Under the pieces are notes generated by a model that made no database searches, had not been told where the DNA came from, and worked only from the letters and a program-made list of their open reading frames with translations. 36,022 nt of DNA from Planctomycetota bacterium (GTDB taxonomy: Bacteria; Planctomycetota; UBA1135; GCA-002686595), in contig VGZE01000023.1 in assembly GCA_016872755.1 (NCBI GenBank), positions 1 to 36,022 of the forward strand. Direction: 5' to 3'. This document shows positions 1-10,050 of the stretch, piece by piece (position 1 is the first letter of the stretch; each line of letters opens with the position of its first letter). The translations under genes and the position numbers were made by a program.

Positions 1-865
1 GCTGGCGCTGGCGGCGGCGCTGGCGGCCGGCTGGAACGCGCGCGCCGATGCGCTCGCGGCCTGGCGCGAGGCCACCACCGAGTTGGAGTCCTGTCGCGCT
101 CCCTTGCAGGAGCTGGCGCGGCGGCCCGCCGCGCGCGCACCCATCCTGGTCAATCTCGAAACGGGCACGCGCAGTCTGCTGCGCGCCTTTCCGGAATTCA
201 GGCACGACGACCTGCTCGTGCATCCGACGCTCGCGTTCCTCGACACACCGCACGCGTGCGCGCCGCCTCCGCAGCTCGCGGAGCTGGCGACCGATCCGCG
301 CGGCCTGTGGGGGCGGCGCGCCGATGGCAGCCATGGTGCGATCGACACGGCCGAGCTGCTCGCGCGTCCGCGGGTCGAGGAGTGGAAGCTCTACGCCGCG
401 GTGCGGACGGTCGCCACGTACGAGGAGGCGCGTGCGCTGCTCGCCGGCGGCGCCGTCGACCCACGCGCGGTCGCGATCGTCGAGGCCGCGCCGGGTTCGA
501 TCGAGACGGATGCCGGCGCCCGGTTGGAGCCGGGCGAGAGGCTGCAGGTCGCCGTGCCGCTCGCGATCGACGCGGTTGCACTGCGGGCTTCGATCGAACT
601 GGACATCGAATGCGCGCGCGAGCGCTGGCTCGTCGCGCAGCCGCCGTTCCTCTACAGCGATCTGCTGCGCTTCGGACCCGATTACGCGCGGCTCGGTCGA
701 GTTGCCGACCCGCGCGCGGTGCGCGCGAGCGCGCGCATCGACGGCACGCCGATCGAGCAGGTGCTGCGCGCGCAGGGCTGCGGTTTCGCGTTCCGCGTGC
801 CGGCCGGCGCGCACCGCGTCGCGCTGGCCTTCGACGTGCAGCCGGTCGCGCTCAACGCGCGTTGA
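1..865 (+). CDS. C-terminal part of a membrane protein of unknown function (5' end outside window)
   Basis: The reading frame is open from the first bases and ends at TGA 863-865, so the true start lies upstream. The first visible residues are a hydrophobic Leu/Ala stretch (LALAAALAAG) that looks like the end of a transmembrane helix. About 270 residues of charged, Arg/Glu/Ala-rich soluble sequence follow, probably an extracytoplasmic C-terminal domain. The layout resembles the tail of polytopic glycosyltransferase-like or O-antigen-type membrane proteins, but I recognise no motif and assign no function. The last four codons and the stop lie inside an 18-bp palindrome shared with the convergent gene ending at 852, giving a 14-bp tail-to-tail overlap. 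Confidence 0.6.
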   Translation, partial: LALAAALAAGWNARADALAAWREATTELESCRAPLQELARRPAARAPILVNLETGTRSLLRAFPEFRHDDLLVHPTLAFLDTPHACAPPPQLAELATDPRGLWGRRADGSHGAIDTAELLARPRVEEWKLYAAVRTVATYEEARALLAGGAVDPRAVAIVEAAPGSIETDAGARLEPGERLQVAVPLAIDAVALRASIELDIECARERWLVAQPPFLYSDLLRFGPDYARLGRVADPRAVRASARIDGTPIEQVLRAQGCGFAFRVPAGAHRVALAFDVQPVALNAR

Positions 866-867
866 GC
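850..867. repeat. 18-bp perfect palindrome spanning two convergent stop codons
   Basis: GCTCAACGC is followed directly by its reverse complement. The plus-strand gene stops at 863-865 and the minus-strand gene at 852-854, so both proteins end in Leu-Asn-Ala-Arg. There is no T-tract on either side, so a bidirectional terminator role is only a guess. Confidence 0.75.
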
Positions 868-1544
868 TCGACGCCCCACCACAGCCCGCGGCCGGTCTTG
901 TCGAGTTCGGTCCACGTGAGCGGCAGCGCGATCAGGCACACTGCGAGCGCCGCATGCGCGGCAGCCGAAGCGCGCGCGGGGCGCGCGCTCGCGAGCACCA
1001 GTGCGGCCAGTCCGCCCAGACCGATCCAGGCCTCGACCTGTCTCGTTCCGGCCGCCAGTCCGAACGCCAGCGCGGCCAGCGCGAGCGCGCGCCGATCGGC
1101 GCGGCGACGCCAGCAGATCGCGAAGCCCAGTCCCGCCAGCGCCCAGGCCTCCGGCCCCAGGCCCAGCTCGAGCGCGACGGGCGCGGCCAGCAGGCACAGG
1201 TCGACGCCCGCGTTCCACGTCCACGGCTCGCGGCCGTCGCCGCCGGGCACGAGCGCGCGCGGGCCGAGCGTCAGCAGCACCAGGGCCAGCACCAACCATG
1301 GGGACATCCACGCCAGCGCGGCGGCCGCGTGCGCGGGCGGCTGAACTCCCAGCCAGTATCCGACCATCACTTGGGCCGGCCACAGCGCCGTGCCCAGGGC
1401 CAGGCAGGCGACCAGCGTGCGCAGCGCGGCGCTCGGCCAGGGCAGCAGCGGGCGCAGCGCTCCGATCGGACCCGGTGCGAGCAGCGCGAGCAGCACGCGA
1501 CCCGGGACGAGCAGCACCAGCCAGTCGAGCGGCGACTCCGGCAT
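852..1544 (-). CDS. Small polytopic membrane protein, unknown function
   Basis: This 230-residue protein is mostly Leu/Ala/Val/Gly/Trp-rich hydrophobic sequence, with about six likely membrane segments separated by short Arg-rich or Pro/Gly loops (for example CWRRRADRR). I start it at the ATG whose complement is 1542-1544 (MPESPLDWL). The frame stays open upstream, but the residues there are antisense to the amidase gene and lack membrane character. The start overlaps a possible upstream start of the divergent amidase gene, so any promoter must lie inside one of the two genes. No family is recognised. The hydrophobic pattern supports a real membrane protein. Confidence 0.6.
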   Translation of the reverse strand: MPESPLDWLVLLVPGRVLLALLAPGPIGALRPLLPWPSAALRTLVACLALGTALWPAQVMVGYWLGVQPPAHAAAALAWMSPWLVLALVLLTLGPRALVPGGDGREPWTWNAGVDLCLLAAPVALELGLGPEAWALAGLGFAICWRRRADRRALALAALAFGLAAGTRQVEAWIGLGGLAALVLASARPARASAAAHAALAVCLIALPLTWTELDKTGRGLWWGVELNAR

Positions 1545-1566
1545 GTGGCGGATAGAGTACGCGCCG

Positions 1567-2364
1567 ATGAAGGTGGGCGCCTGCTCGTTCGATGTGCGCG
1601 CCGGCGAACCCGAGCACAACCTCGCGCTTGCCGAGACCGCGCTCGTCCAGGCCGCCGCGAGCGGCGTCGAGCTGGCCCTGCTGCCCGAGATGTGGCCGAC
1701 CTCCTTCCCGGCCGGCGCGCTCGCGGCGGATGAGCAGCAGCGCTGGCTGGACGCTTCCGAGCACTGCGTCGAGCGCGTGCGCGCGCTGTCGCGGGAGCTG
1801 GACATCGCGATCGCCGGTTCCGCGTACGGGCGCGCATCGGCGGGGCTGCCGCGCAATCGGTTGCAGCTGTTCGCGGCGGGCCGCGAGCTGCTGCGCTACG
1901 ACAAGCTCCACCTGTTCAGCCCGACCGCCGAACCCGCGCAGTTCTCGGCCGGCAGCGAACCGCCCCCGGTCGTCGAGTGGCGCGGCGTGCGCATCGGCGG
2001 CGTGGTCTGCTACGACCTGCGTTTCGGCGAGCTCTTCGTCGGGCTGCACGAGCAGCGCGTCGAGCTGCTACTCGTGCCGGCGCAGTGGCCGGTCGCGCGC
2101 GAGCGTCACTGGCTGGCGCTGCTCGGCGGCCGCGCGGTCGAAGCGCAGGCCTTCGTGCTGGCCTGCAATCGCTGCGGCAGCGCGACCTTCGGCCGACGCG
2201 GCGAGACGCTCGAGTTCTCAGGGAACTCGCTGATCCACGCTCCCGACGGTGAGCGGCTCGCCGCGGGCACGCCTCGAGGCGGTTGCGTGAGCGCCGAGAT
2301 CGACGTCGAGGTCGCGCGCGAGGTTCGCCGGCGCGTGCCGGTCGAACGCGATCGACGGCGCTAG
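1567..2364 (+). CDS. Carbon-nitrogen hydrolase (nitrilase superfamily, omega-amidase-like)
   Basis: The 265-residue product is predicted to hydrolyse a small amide in the cytoplasm. The family's Glu-Lys-Cys triad is visible: Glu in LLPEMW, Lys in YDKLHLF and the nucleophile Cys in VCYDLRFGELF. The length and the C-Y-D-L-R-F context match the omega-amidase/YafV branch, which deaminates alpha-keto acid amides such as 2-oxoglutaramate. The substrate is inferred only. I chose ATG 1567 because MKVGACSFDV aligns with the usual first beta strand. An in-frame ATG at 1543 would add eight residues and overlap the divergent gene's start. The C-terminus is Arg-rich. Confidence 0.85.
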   Translation: MKVGACSFDVRAGEPEHNLALAETALVQAAASGVELALLPEMWPTSFPAGALAADEQQRWLDASEHCVERVRALSRELDIAIAGSAYGRASAGLPRNRLQLFAAGRELLRYDKLHLFSPTAEPAQFSAGSEPPPVVEWRGVRIGGVVCYDLRFGELFVGLHEQRVELLLVPAQWPVARERHWLALLGGRAVEAQAFVLACNRCGSATFGRRGETLEFSGNSLIHAPDGERLAAGTPRGGCVSAEIDVEVAREVRRRVPVERDRRR

Positions 2365-2368
2365 CGAC

Positions 2369-2620
2369 TCAGGCCCACAGGCGCTGCCACAGCGATGCGC
2401 GCGGCGGCTTGGCCTCGTAGCGCGCGCAGTCGCCGCGTCGATTGAGCGCCGCGTGGTCGCCGGGCACCTGCTGCTCGTCGAGGACGGGATCCTTCTGCTT
2501 GCCCGGCATGTGCTCGGGGTGGTAGCAGCCGGTCTTCTTGGCCTGCCAGGGAGCCATGCGCAGCCAACGGCAATCCTCGCAGCGGACCCGGGTCGCGGCG
2601 GCGGTGGGGGAGCTGTTCAT
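2369..2620 (-). CDS. Small Cys-rich hypothetical protein (possible zinc-binding)
   Basis: This is an 83-residue protein with an N-terminal C14-x2-C17 pair, then C32-x-H34 and a lone C65. Such spacing suggests a small metal-binding or disulfide-linked fold. The sequence between is polar and ends with an aromatic tail (WQRLWA). It converges on the amidase gene with a 4-bp gap. It lies downstream of the hsp20 gene on the same strand, separated by a strong hairpin at 2643-2683, so it probably has its own promoter. I do not recognise the family. Ordered Cys residues and good codon usage support it as real. Confidence 0.6.
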   Translation of the reverse strand: MNSSPTAAATRVRCEDCRWLRMAPWQAKKTGCYHPEHMPGKQKDPVLDEQQVPGDHAALNRRGDCARYEAKPPRASLWQRLWA

Positions 2621-2642
2621 CGTCGATGCGCGTAGTGTGTGC

Positions 2643-2683
2643 CGGGCCGCGCCGGGTGCGCAAGATGCACCCGGCGCGGCCCG
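2643..2683 (-). terminator. GC-rich 17-bp hairpin downstream of hsp20
   Basis: Positions 2643-2659 are exactly complementary to 2667-2683, leaving a 7-base loop. The hairpin lies 30 bp past the hsp20 stop on the minus strand and before the next start at 2620. No U-run follows, so it may be a stem-only terminator or an mRNA 3'-end stabiliser. Confidence 0.6.
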
Positions 2684-2713
2684 CCTGCCGCGGTCCGAGA
2701 GCGCCCCGGCGCG

Positions 2714-3142
2714 TCAGCGGCCGCTCTTGATCGCGATTCGCTTGGCAACGGCCTCGGCCGCCGCGAGCTTCGGAAGGCGCACGCGCAGCACGCCCTTCTC
2801 GAAGGTCGCCTCGATCTTCGCGGCGTCGATTTCCGCCGGCAGCCCGATCACGCGTTGGAACGACCCATAGGCGCGTTCGGTCAGGTGCCAGCCTTCCTGT
2901 TCGAGCTTCTGCTCGAGCTTCTTCTCGCCGCGCAACACCAGCGTGCCTTCATGCAGCGTCAGCTCGATGTCCTGCTCCTCGACTCCAGGCAGTTCCGCCT
3001 CGACCAGGATCTCCGCAGCGTTCTCCCGAACGTCCATGCGCGGGCTCTGCGCGGCACTGAGCGGCACGAGCTCGGCGGAGAACTTCGGGAAGCCGCGCAG
3101 CAGGTCGTCAAAGGTTCGATTCATGCGGGTTTGCAGCAACAT
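2714..3142 (-). CDS. Hsp20/alpha-crystallin family small heat-shock protein
   Basis: This 142-residue cytoplasmic holdase is predicted to bind unfolding proteins during heat or other stress. An alpha-crystallin domain covers about residues 36-128. It contains the PGVEEQDIELTL strand, the LRGEKK strand and the diagnostic G-V-L motif in EKGVLRVRLPK. The C-terminus has an I-A-I (IxI) tripeptide, used by the family for oligomer assembly. The start is ATG 3142 (MLLQTR); ATG 3124 (MNRTFDD) is a plausible alternative six residues in. It is followed by the hairpin at 2643-2683 and preceded by a possible heat-shock promoter at 3168-3198. Confidence 0.93.
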   Translation of the reverse strand: MLLQTRMNRTFDDLLRGFPKFSAELVPLSAAQSPRMDVRENAAEILVEAELPGVEEQDIELTLHEGTLVLRGEKKLEQKLEQEGWHLTERAYGSFQRVIGLPAEIDAAKIEATFEKGVLRVRLPKLAAAEAVAKRIAIKSGR

Positions 3143-3167
3143 CGTGGTTGTCCGTTGATGGGCGGGT

Positions 3168-3198
3168 AGATGGGATAGGCAATTCTTGCCGTTTCGGC
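3168..3198 (-). promoter_or_regulatory. Possible sigma-32-like heat-shock promoter for hsp20
   Basis: Read on the minus strand, GCCGAAA (3198-3192) and TCCCATCT (3175-3168) are separated by 16 bp. They resemble the sigma-32 consensus CTTGAAA / CCCCATNT, with a good -10 match and only the GAAA half of the -35. A short dyad, GGCAA-N3-TTGCC, lies in the spacer at 3178-3190. The site is 26 bp upstream of the hsp20 ATG. Confidence 0.35.
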
Positions 3199-3319
3199 AT
3201 GATCAAGGACCGTGCCATCGATTGAACTGCTGCCGGAGCGACCTGGGCGGGGCCGCAAAGGCCGCGGATCAGCCTAAATGGCAGATCCCTGCAGCGCCGG
3301 CAGCCGGGGACGCGGCGGC

Positions 3320-5449
3320 TCAGGCGGCCGGGGTCTCGGCCTGGATCACCCAGCGCTGCAACGCCTCGCGCAGGGCGGTCAGGCCGACCGGCTTCGACAG
3401 GTAGCCGTCCATCCCCGCTTCCAGGCACCGCTCGCGGTCCCCTTGGATCGCATTGGCAGTCAGCGCGAGGATCGGCAGTCGCGCACGGCCCTGCCGCGCG
3501 GCCTCGCGCCGGCGCCACTCGCGCGCGGCCTCGTAGCCGTCGAGCACCGGCATCTGGCAATCGAAGAGCGCGATGTCGATCGGCTCGGCCTCCAGCAGGT
3601 CCAGCGCCTGCTGACCGTCGCTCGCGATGCGCGGTTCGATGCCCAGTCGCCCGAGCAGCGCGCGGATCACGCGCTGGTTGATCGGATTGTCCTCGGCCAC
3701 CAGCACGCGCAACCCGGAGTTCAACTTGGTCGCGGCCGGCGCCAAGGCCAGGGCAGGGTCCGGTTCCGCCCGCTCGGCCACCACCTCGAGCGGAATGTGG
3801 AACCAGAAGGTCGAACCGGCGCCGAGCGTCGATTCCAGTCCGATCGTGCCGCCCATGCGATCGACGATCCGCTTGCAGATCGCCAGGCCGAGTCCGGATC
3901 CGCCGAAACGACGCGTCGTCGATGAGTCCGCCTGCGTGAAGGCCGTGAACAGCCGCGCCTGGACCTCGAGCGCGATCCCCGGACCGCTGTCGCGCACGCG
4001 CACTTCCAGGCCGGTTCCTCCCGGTCCCGGACGCACGAGCATCTCGACCGCCCCCTGCTCGGTGAACTTGACCGCGTTGCCGAGGAGGTTGACCAGGACC
4101 TGGCGCAGGCGCGTCGGGTCGCCGCGGACGCGGCGCGGCAGGCTCGGATCGTACGTGGTGTGGATCGCCAGCTTCTTGTGGCGCGCCGGTCCAGCGGCCA
4201 CTTCGACGGCCGAAGCGAGCAGCGGCAAGAGCCCGAACTCGACGCTCTCCAACTCGAGGCGACCGGCTTCGATCTTGGAGAGGTCGAGTACGTCGTTGAC
4301 CAGCCCGAGCAGCGCCTCTCCGCAGGCGCGCGCGGTCTCGGCGCACTCGCGCTGATCGGAGGAGAGCGACGACCGCAACAGCACCTCGTTCATGCCGATC
4401 ACGCCGTTGAGCGGCGTGCGGATCTCATGGCTCATGTTGGCCAGGAACTCGCTCTTGGCGCGGTTGGCTTCCTGGGCCTCCCGGCGCGCGAACTCGGCGC
4501 GCTCGGCGGCCTGGGCCGCGGCGCTCACCTGCTGCACGAGCGTGCGCGTGACCGAACGCGCGACCAGCAGATAGAGCACCAGTCCGATCAGACCGGAGCA
4601 GGCCATGTTCCACCACAAGGAGAAGAACGTGCGCTCGATCTCCTCGTTCTTCGTGTTGACCAGGCCCTGCAACTCGACGCCGAGGACTTCCAGTCGGGCG
4701 CGCGGCTCGCTCAGGCCGGCCTGCAGGCCCAGTTGCAGTTGCGAGCGACGCTCGTCGAGCGATTGTCGCCGCTCGAGCAACTGGATCACGGGCCCGCTCG
4801 AGGGCAGGGTCGCGAGTTCGGCCTCGCTTTCGGGCCAACGCTTCGCCTCTTCGGGATGCAGCGCGCGCAGCATCCACAATTCGGCCATCAGCCGCTCGGG
4901 CGATTTCTGCTCGGCGATCGGTGCGATTTCCGTGTCCAGTCGCCGCCCCATCCGCGCGTATTCGCGGATCAGGTTCTGCTCGACGAGGTCGCGGTCCTCG
5001 CGCCAGATTCGACAGTCGGAGAGCACCCCGCGCGCATCTTCGAGCGCTGCATCGAGCTGTCGCATCGAGTCCGCGAAGTGTTCCGATTCCGCCAGTTCCG
5101 GGAAGGCGGTCGGCAGGTAGCGCAGCGGGTTGTCGAGCCGACTCGCAGGTGGGTGCTCCGCACCGCCCAGCAACCGCTGGGCCTCTTGCTCCGCTTGCGC
5201 CAGGCGCATTCCGAGCAGGCGCCGGCTTTCCAGGACCTCCTGCTCGAAGGACTCGATCTCGGCGCGGTCCGCGCGTTGCAGTTGCATCCGCCATCCGCCC
5301 ACGAACAGCGCCGCGCCCCCGGTCAACACGACGATCCAGGCCAGGGCGTTGATCAACCGGCGGACGCGCTGAACCTGCGCCGGACCGGAGGCATGCTCAG
5401 GCGGCGGTGTCGCGGCGGGAGCGCCGCCCGGATCAGTCGCAGGTTCCAC
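3320..5449 (-). CDS. Hybrid sensor histidine kinase with C-terminal receiver domain
   Basis: This 709-residue membrane kinase has transmembrane helices at about 34-53 and 277-297. They enclose a ~220-residue, mostly helical extracytoplasmic sensor. A helical linker leads to the DHp domain with phospho-His H341 ([11 protein letters not shown]). The ATPase domain shows the N box (NLLGNAVKF), G1 (DSGPGI), F box (FTAFTQAD) and G2 (GSGLGLAI). A receiver domain at about 580-700 has acidic AEDN, acceptor D630 and K686. There is no obvious HAMP, Hpt or DNA-binding domain, so the output partner lies elsewhere. The start is a GTG at 5449, since no in-frame ATG precedes the first helix. It is transcribed divergently from the mutase block, which makes that block a candidate target only by position. 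Confidence 0.92.
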   Translation of the reverse strand: MEPATDPGGAPAATPPPEHASGPAQVQRVRRLINALAWIVVLTGGAALFVGGWRMQLQRADRAEIESFEQEVLESRRLLGMRLAQAEQEAQRLLGGAEHPPASRLDNPLRYLPTAFPELAESEHFADSMRQLDAALEDARGVLSDCRIWREDRDLVEQNLIREYARMGRRLDTEIAPIAEQKSPERLMAELWMLRALHPEEAKRWPESEAELATLPSSGPVIQLLERRQSLDERRSQLQLGLQAGLSEPRARLEVLGVELQGLVNTKNEEIERTFFSLWWNMACSGLIGLVLYLLVARSVTRTLVQQVSAAAQAAERAEFARREAQEANRAKSEFLANMSHEIRTPLNGVIGMNEVLLRSSLSSDQRECAETARACGEALLGLVNDVLDLSKIEAGRLELESVEFGLLPLLASAVEVAAGPARHKKLAIHTTYDPSLPRRVRGDPTRLRQVLVNLLGNAVKFTEQGAVEMLVRPGPGGTGLEVRVRDSGPGIALEVQARLFTAFTQADSSTTRRFGGSGLGLAICKRIVDRMGGTIGLESTLGAGSTFWFHIPLEVVAERAEPDPALALAPAATKLNSGLRVLVAEDNPINQRVIRALLGRLGIEPRIASDGQQALDLLEAEPIDIALFDCQMPVLDGYEAAREWRRREAARQGRARLPILALTANAIQGDRERCLEAGMDGYLSKPVGLTALREALQRWVIQAETPAA

Positions 5450-5804
5450 GGGCTTGTCTGGCGGCGGACAAGGAGCAGGGCCAGCCTCCGCGATCCGGAT
5501 GCTGACCCTGTTTCCTCAACCCAAGGCTCTCTGTCTCGAACCAGTCTCGGTATCCGCCGCTCGATTTCGAATCGGGCGGGGCTCCCGAACACCTTCCTTG
5601 TCGGCCGGCTCGTCCGCGGACTTGAGGCCGCGGCCGGAGATTTTCCGGACCGGCGGCGGTCCGGGCGGCGCGCGCTCGTCGGCGGCGCAGGGTCCCCGAT
5701 ATACTTCCGGGCTCGCGAGCGGGCCCCTTGGTCGCGGGTCCCCCCCTCATCCAACTCCCAAGTACCGGTCACCCGCCGGTCATCGCCCCGGGACCGATCC
5801 ACCC
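5450..5804. other. 355-bp divergent intergenic region with several short dyads and a weak -10
   Basis: I see no convincing gene here. The stretch separates the kinase GTG from the thiolase ATG and should carry both promoters. A TATACT hexamer at 5700-5705 could be a -10 for the thiolase block, but no good -35 precedes it. Short inverted repeats include CGATT-N3-AATCG, CCGGA-N5-TCCGG, GGACCG-N4-CGGTCC and the palindrome GCTCGCGAGC. Any could be an operator. No cobalamin riboswitch consensus is visible. Confidence 0.45.
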
Positions 5805-6989
<1,185 letters not shown>

Positions 6990-6993
6990 TTCC

Positions 6994-7854
<861 letters not shown>

Positions 7855-7912
7855 CGCACGGCGTCCCGCAAGCACCCCCCCACGGCAAGACCAGGATCCA
7901 CCGAGACTCTCC

Positions 7913-9055
7913 ATGGAATTCGAGCTCGACGAAGACCAGCGCATGTTGCGCGACATGGCCCGCGATTTCGCGGACAAGGAACTCGCTCCGCGTGCGCGCG
8001 CGCACGACCGTGACGAGTCGATCGACCCGCAGGTCCTGTCGCAGATGGGGGAACTGGGGCTGTGGGGCTTGACGACGCCCGAGGAGTTCGGCGGCGCCGG
8101 GCTTGGAATCCTGCATCTGGCCCTGGTCCTGGAGGAGGTCAATCGCGCCTGCGCGTCGACCGGCGTCACGCTCTCGGTGCACAACTCGCTCGTCGCGGCG
8201 CCGCTGCGCAAGTTCGGGAGCGACGAGCTGCGACGGCGCTGGCTACCCAAGCTCGCCAGCGGCGAGGTGATCGGCGCCTACTGCCTGTCCGAGGCGAATT
8301 CCGGTTCCGACGCGGCGGCGTTGCGCACGCAGGCGCGGCCCGACGGCGCCGACTGGGTGTTGAACGGCACGAAGATGTGGGTCACCAACGGCGGCATCGC
8401 GGGTGTGTTCCTCGTCTACGCACGCACCGACCCGGCCGCGCCCAAGGCCAAGGGCATCACGGCCTTCGTCGTGCCGCGCGACGCGCCCGGCCTGACGGTC
8501 GGGAAGAAGGAGAAGAAGACCGGCATCCGCGGCTCGACCACCACGGAGGTCCTGTTCGACAACTGCCGCGTCTCCTCGAAGGCCATCCTGGGCGAGCTCA
8601 ACCGCGGATTCCCGCTGGCCATGGACACCCTCGACGGCGGCCGCATCGGCATCGCCGCGCAGGCCATCGGAATCGCGCAGGCCTGCCTCGACGCCTCGAT
8701 CAAGTACAGCAAGGAGCGCACGCAGTTCAACCAGCCGATCGGCAACTTCCAGGCGATCCAATGGAAGCTCGCCGACATGTCCGCCGGGATCGAGGCCGCT
8801 CGGCTGCTGACGCACAAGGCCGCCTGGCTGCGCGACCAGAACCTGCCCTGCGCGCGCGCGGCGAGTCATGCCAAGCTCTTTGCGTCGCGCCATGCCAACT
8901 GGTGCGCCGACGAGTGCCTGCAGATCCACGGCGGCGCCGGCTACACCGACGATTTCCACGTCGAGCGCCTGTTCCGGGACGCGCGCATCACCGAGATCTA
9001 CGAAGGCGTGACCGACATCCAGCGCCTGGTCATCGCGCGCAGCCTGCTCGGATAG
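7913..9055 (+). CDS. Short-chain acyl-CoA dehydrogenase (butyryl-CoA or isobutyryl-CoA type)
   Basis: The 380-residue FAD flavoprotein has normal family length. The flavin-binding stretch is AYCLSEANSGSDAAAL followed by WVLNGTKMWVTNGG. The catalytic base is E364 in EIYEGVTDIQRLVIAR, the position used by short-chain acyl-CoA dehydrogenases. GGAGYTDDFHVERLFRDARI precedes it. The gene lies between the 3-hydroxyacyl-CoA dehydrogenase and the MeaB-like GTPase, so it probably acts on one of the two C4 isomers handled by the mutase. Which isomer cannot be told from the sequence alone. Electrons would pass to ETF, which is not encoded in this window. Confidence 0.93.
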   Translation: MEFELDEDQRMLRDMARDFADKELAPRARAHDRDESIDPQVLSQMGELGLWGLTTPEEFGGAGLGILHLALVLEEVNRACASTGVTLSVHNSLVAAPLRKFGSDELRRRWLPKLASGEVIGAYCLSEANSGSDAAALRTQARPDGADWVLNGTKMWVTNGGIAGVFLVYARTDPAAPKAKGITAFVVPRDAPGLTVGKKEKKTGIRGSTTTEVLFDNCRVSSKAILGELNRGFPLAMDTLDGGRIGIAAQAIGIAQACLDASIKYSKERTQFNQPIGNFQAIQWKLADMSAGIEAARLLTHKAAWLRDQNLPCARAASHAKLFASRHANWCADECLQIHGGAGYTDDFHVERLFRDARITEIYEGVTDIQRLVIARSLLG

Positions 9056-9072
9056 CGCCCCGAGTCCGAATC

Positions 9073-10041
9073 GTGCCCGTGGTCGACCCATCGAGCCTGA
9101 GCGGACGCCTCGTCGCGGGAGACCGCGGCGCACTGGCGCGCCTGATCAGCTGGGCCGAAAACGGCGATCCGCGTTTCGCCGCCGAGCTCGCGCCGGCCTG
9201 GTCGCGCGTCGGGCGTGCGTGGCGCAGCGGCGTGACGGGACCACCCGGCGCGGGCAAGAGCACGCTGGTCAACGCGCTCGCCGGCCGATTGCGCGCGACC
9301 GACAAGCGCGTCGGGATCCTGGCCGTCGATCCGACCAGCCCGTTCACCGGCGGCGCACTGCTCGGCGACCGCATCCGCATGGAGGAGCGCAGCTCCGATC
9401 CCGGCGTGTTCATCCGTTCGATGGCATCGCGCGGCTCCCACGGCGGCCTGGCGCGAGCCGCGATCGACGCGTGCGATGCGATGGACGTCGCGGGCATCGA
9501 CGAGATCCTGCTCGAGACCGTCGGAGTCGGTCAGGCCGAATTCGACGTGATGAGCGCGGTCGACACCGTGATCGTGACGCTGTGCCCCGGCGCCGGAGAC
9601 GGCGTGCAGGCGATGAAGGCCGGCATCCTGGAGGTCGCCGACGTGCTGGTCGTGAACAAGTGCGACATCGCGGGAGCCGACCGCCTCGCGACGGATCTCG
9701 AGGATGCCGTCGCCGCGCGGCTCTCGATCGCGCGCGCCGCCAAGCAGGGCTGGCAGCCTCCGATCGTCTCGCTGTCGGCGGCGCTGGGCAACAACATCGA
9801 GGGGCTGGTGGAGGCGATCGGGCGGCACCGCGCCCACCTCGAACGCAGCGGGCTCGACCAGCTGCGCCGCGCCCGTCGCGTCGAACAGGTGCGCCGCGTG
9901 ATGCTGGAGCACCTCGGCGAGCGGCTGTGGGGGGCCGGCGGCCTGCGGGAACTGGCGGAACGCGCGCTCGCGGCAGGCGATCCGCCGTACGATGTAGCGG
10001 AACGACTCGCTGCGCGCGTGCTGCGCGGCGCCAACCCCTAG
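9073..10041 (+). CDS. MeaB/ArgK-type GTPase, chaperone of the B12-dependent mutase
   Basis: The 322-residue P-loop GTPase belongs to the MeaB family, which gates adenosylcobalamin loading and protects acyl-CoA mutases from inactivation. The P-loop is GPPGAGKST (56-64). Switch-type motifs are VDPTSPFTGGALLGDR and ETVGVGQAE, and the base-specificity motif is NKCD (195-198). A C-terminal helical region corresponds to the dimerisation arm. The start is GTG 9073; a second GTG two codons on is possible, and no in-frame ATG precedes the conserved domain. It ends 9 bp before the mutase large subunit, as expected for a dedicated mutase chaperone. Confidence 0.92.
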   Translation: MPVVDPSSLSGRLVAGDRGALARLISWAENGDPRFAAELAPAWSRVGRAWRSGVTGPPGAGKSTLVNALAGRLRATDKRVGILAVDPTSPFTGGALLGDRIRMEERSSDPGVFIRSMASRGSHGGLARAAIDACDAMDVAGIDEILLETVGVGQAEFDVMSAVDTVIVTLCPGAGDGVQAMKAGILEVADVLVVNKCDIAGADRLATDLEDAVAARLSIARAAKQGWQPPIVSLSAALGNNIEGLVEAIGRHRAHLERSGLDQLRRARRVEQVRRVMLEHLGERLWGAGGLRELAERALAAGDPPYDVAERLAARVLRGANP

Positions 10042-10050
10042 CTCCCCTCC

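Noticed and set aside
5454-5804. N-terminal extension of the thiolase frame upstream of ATG 5805
   Set aside because: The sequence is Pro/Arg/Ser-rich and unlike any thiolase N-terminus, while MQDVVIVSACRTPI aligns exactly with the family start.
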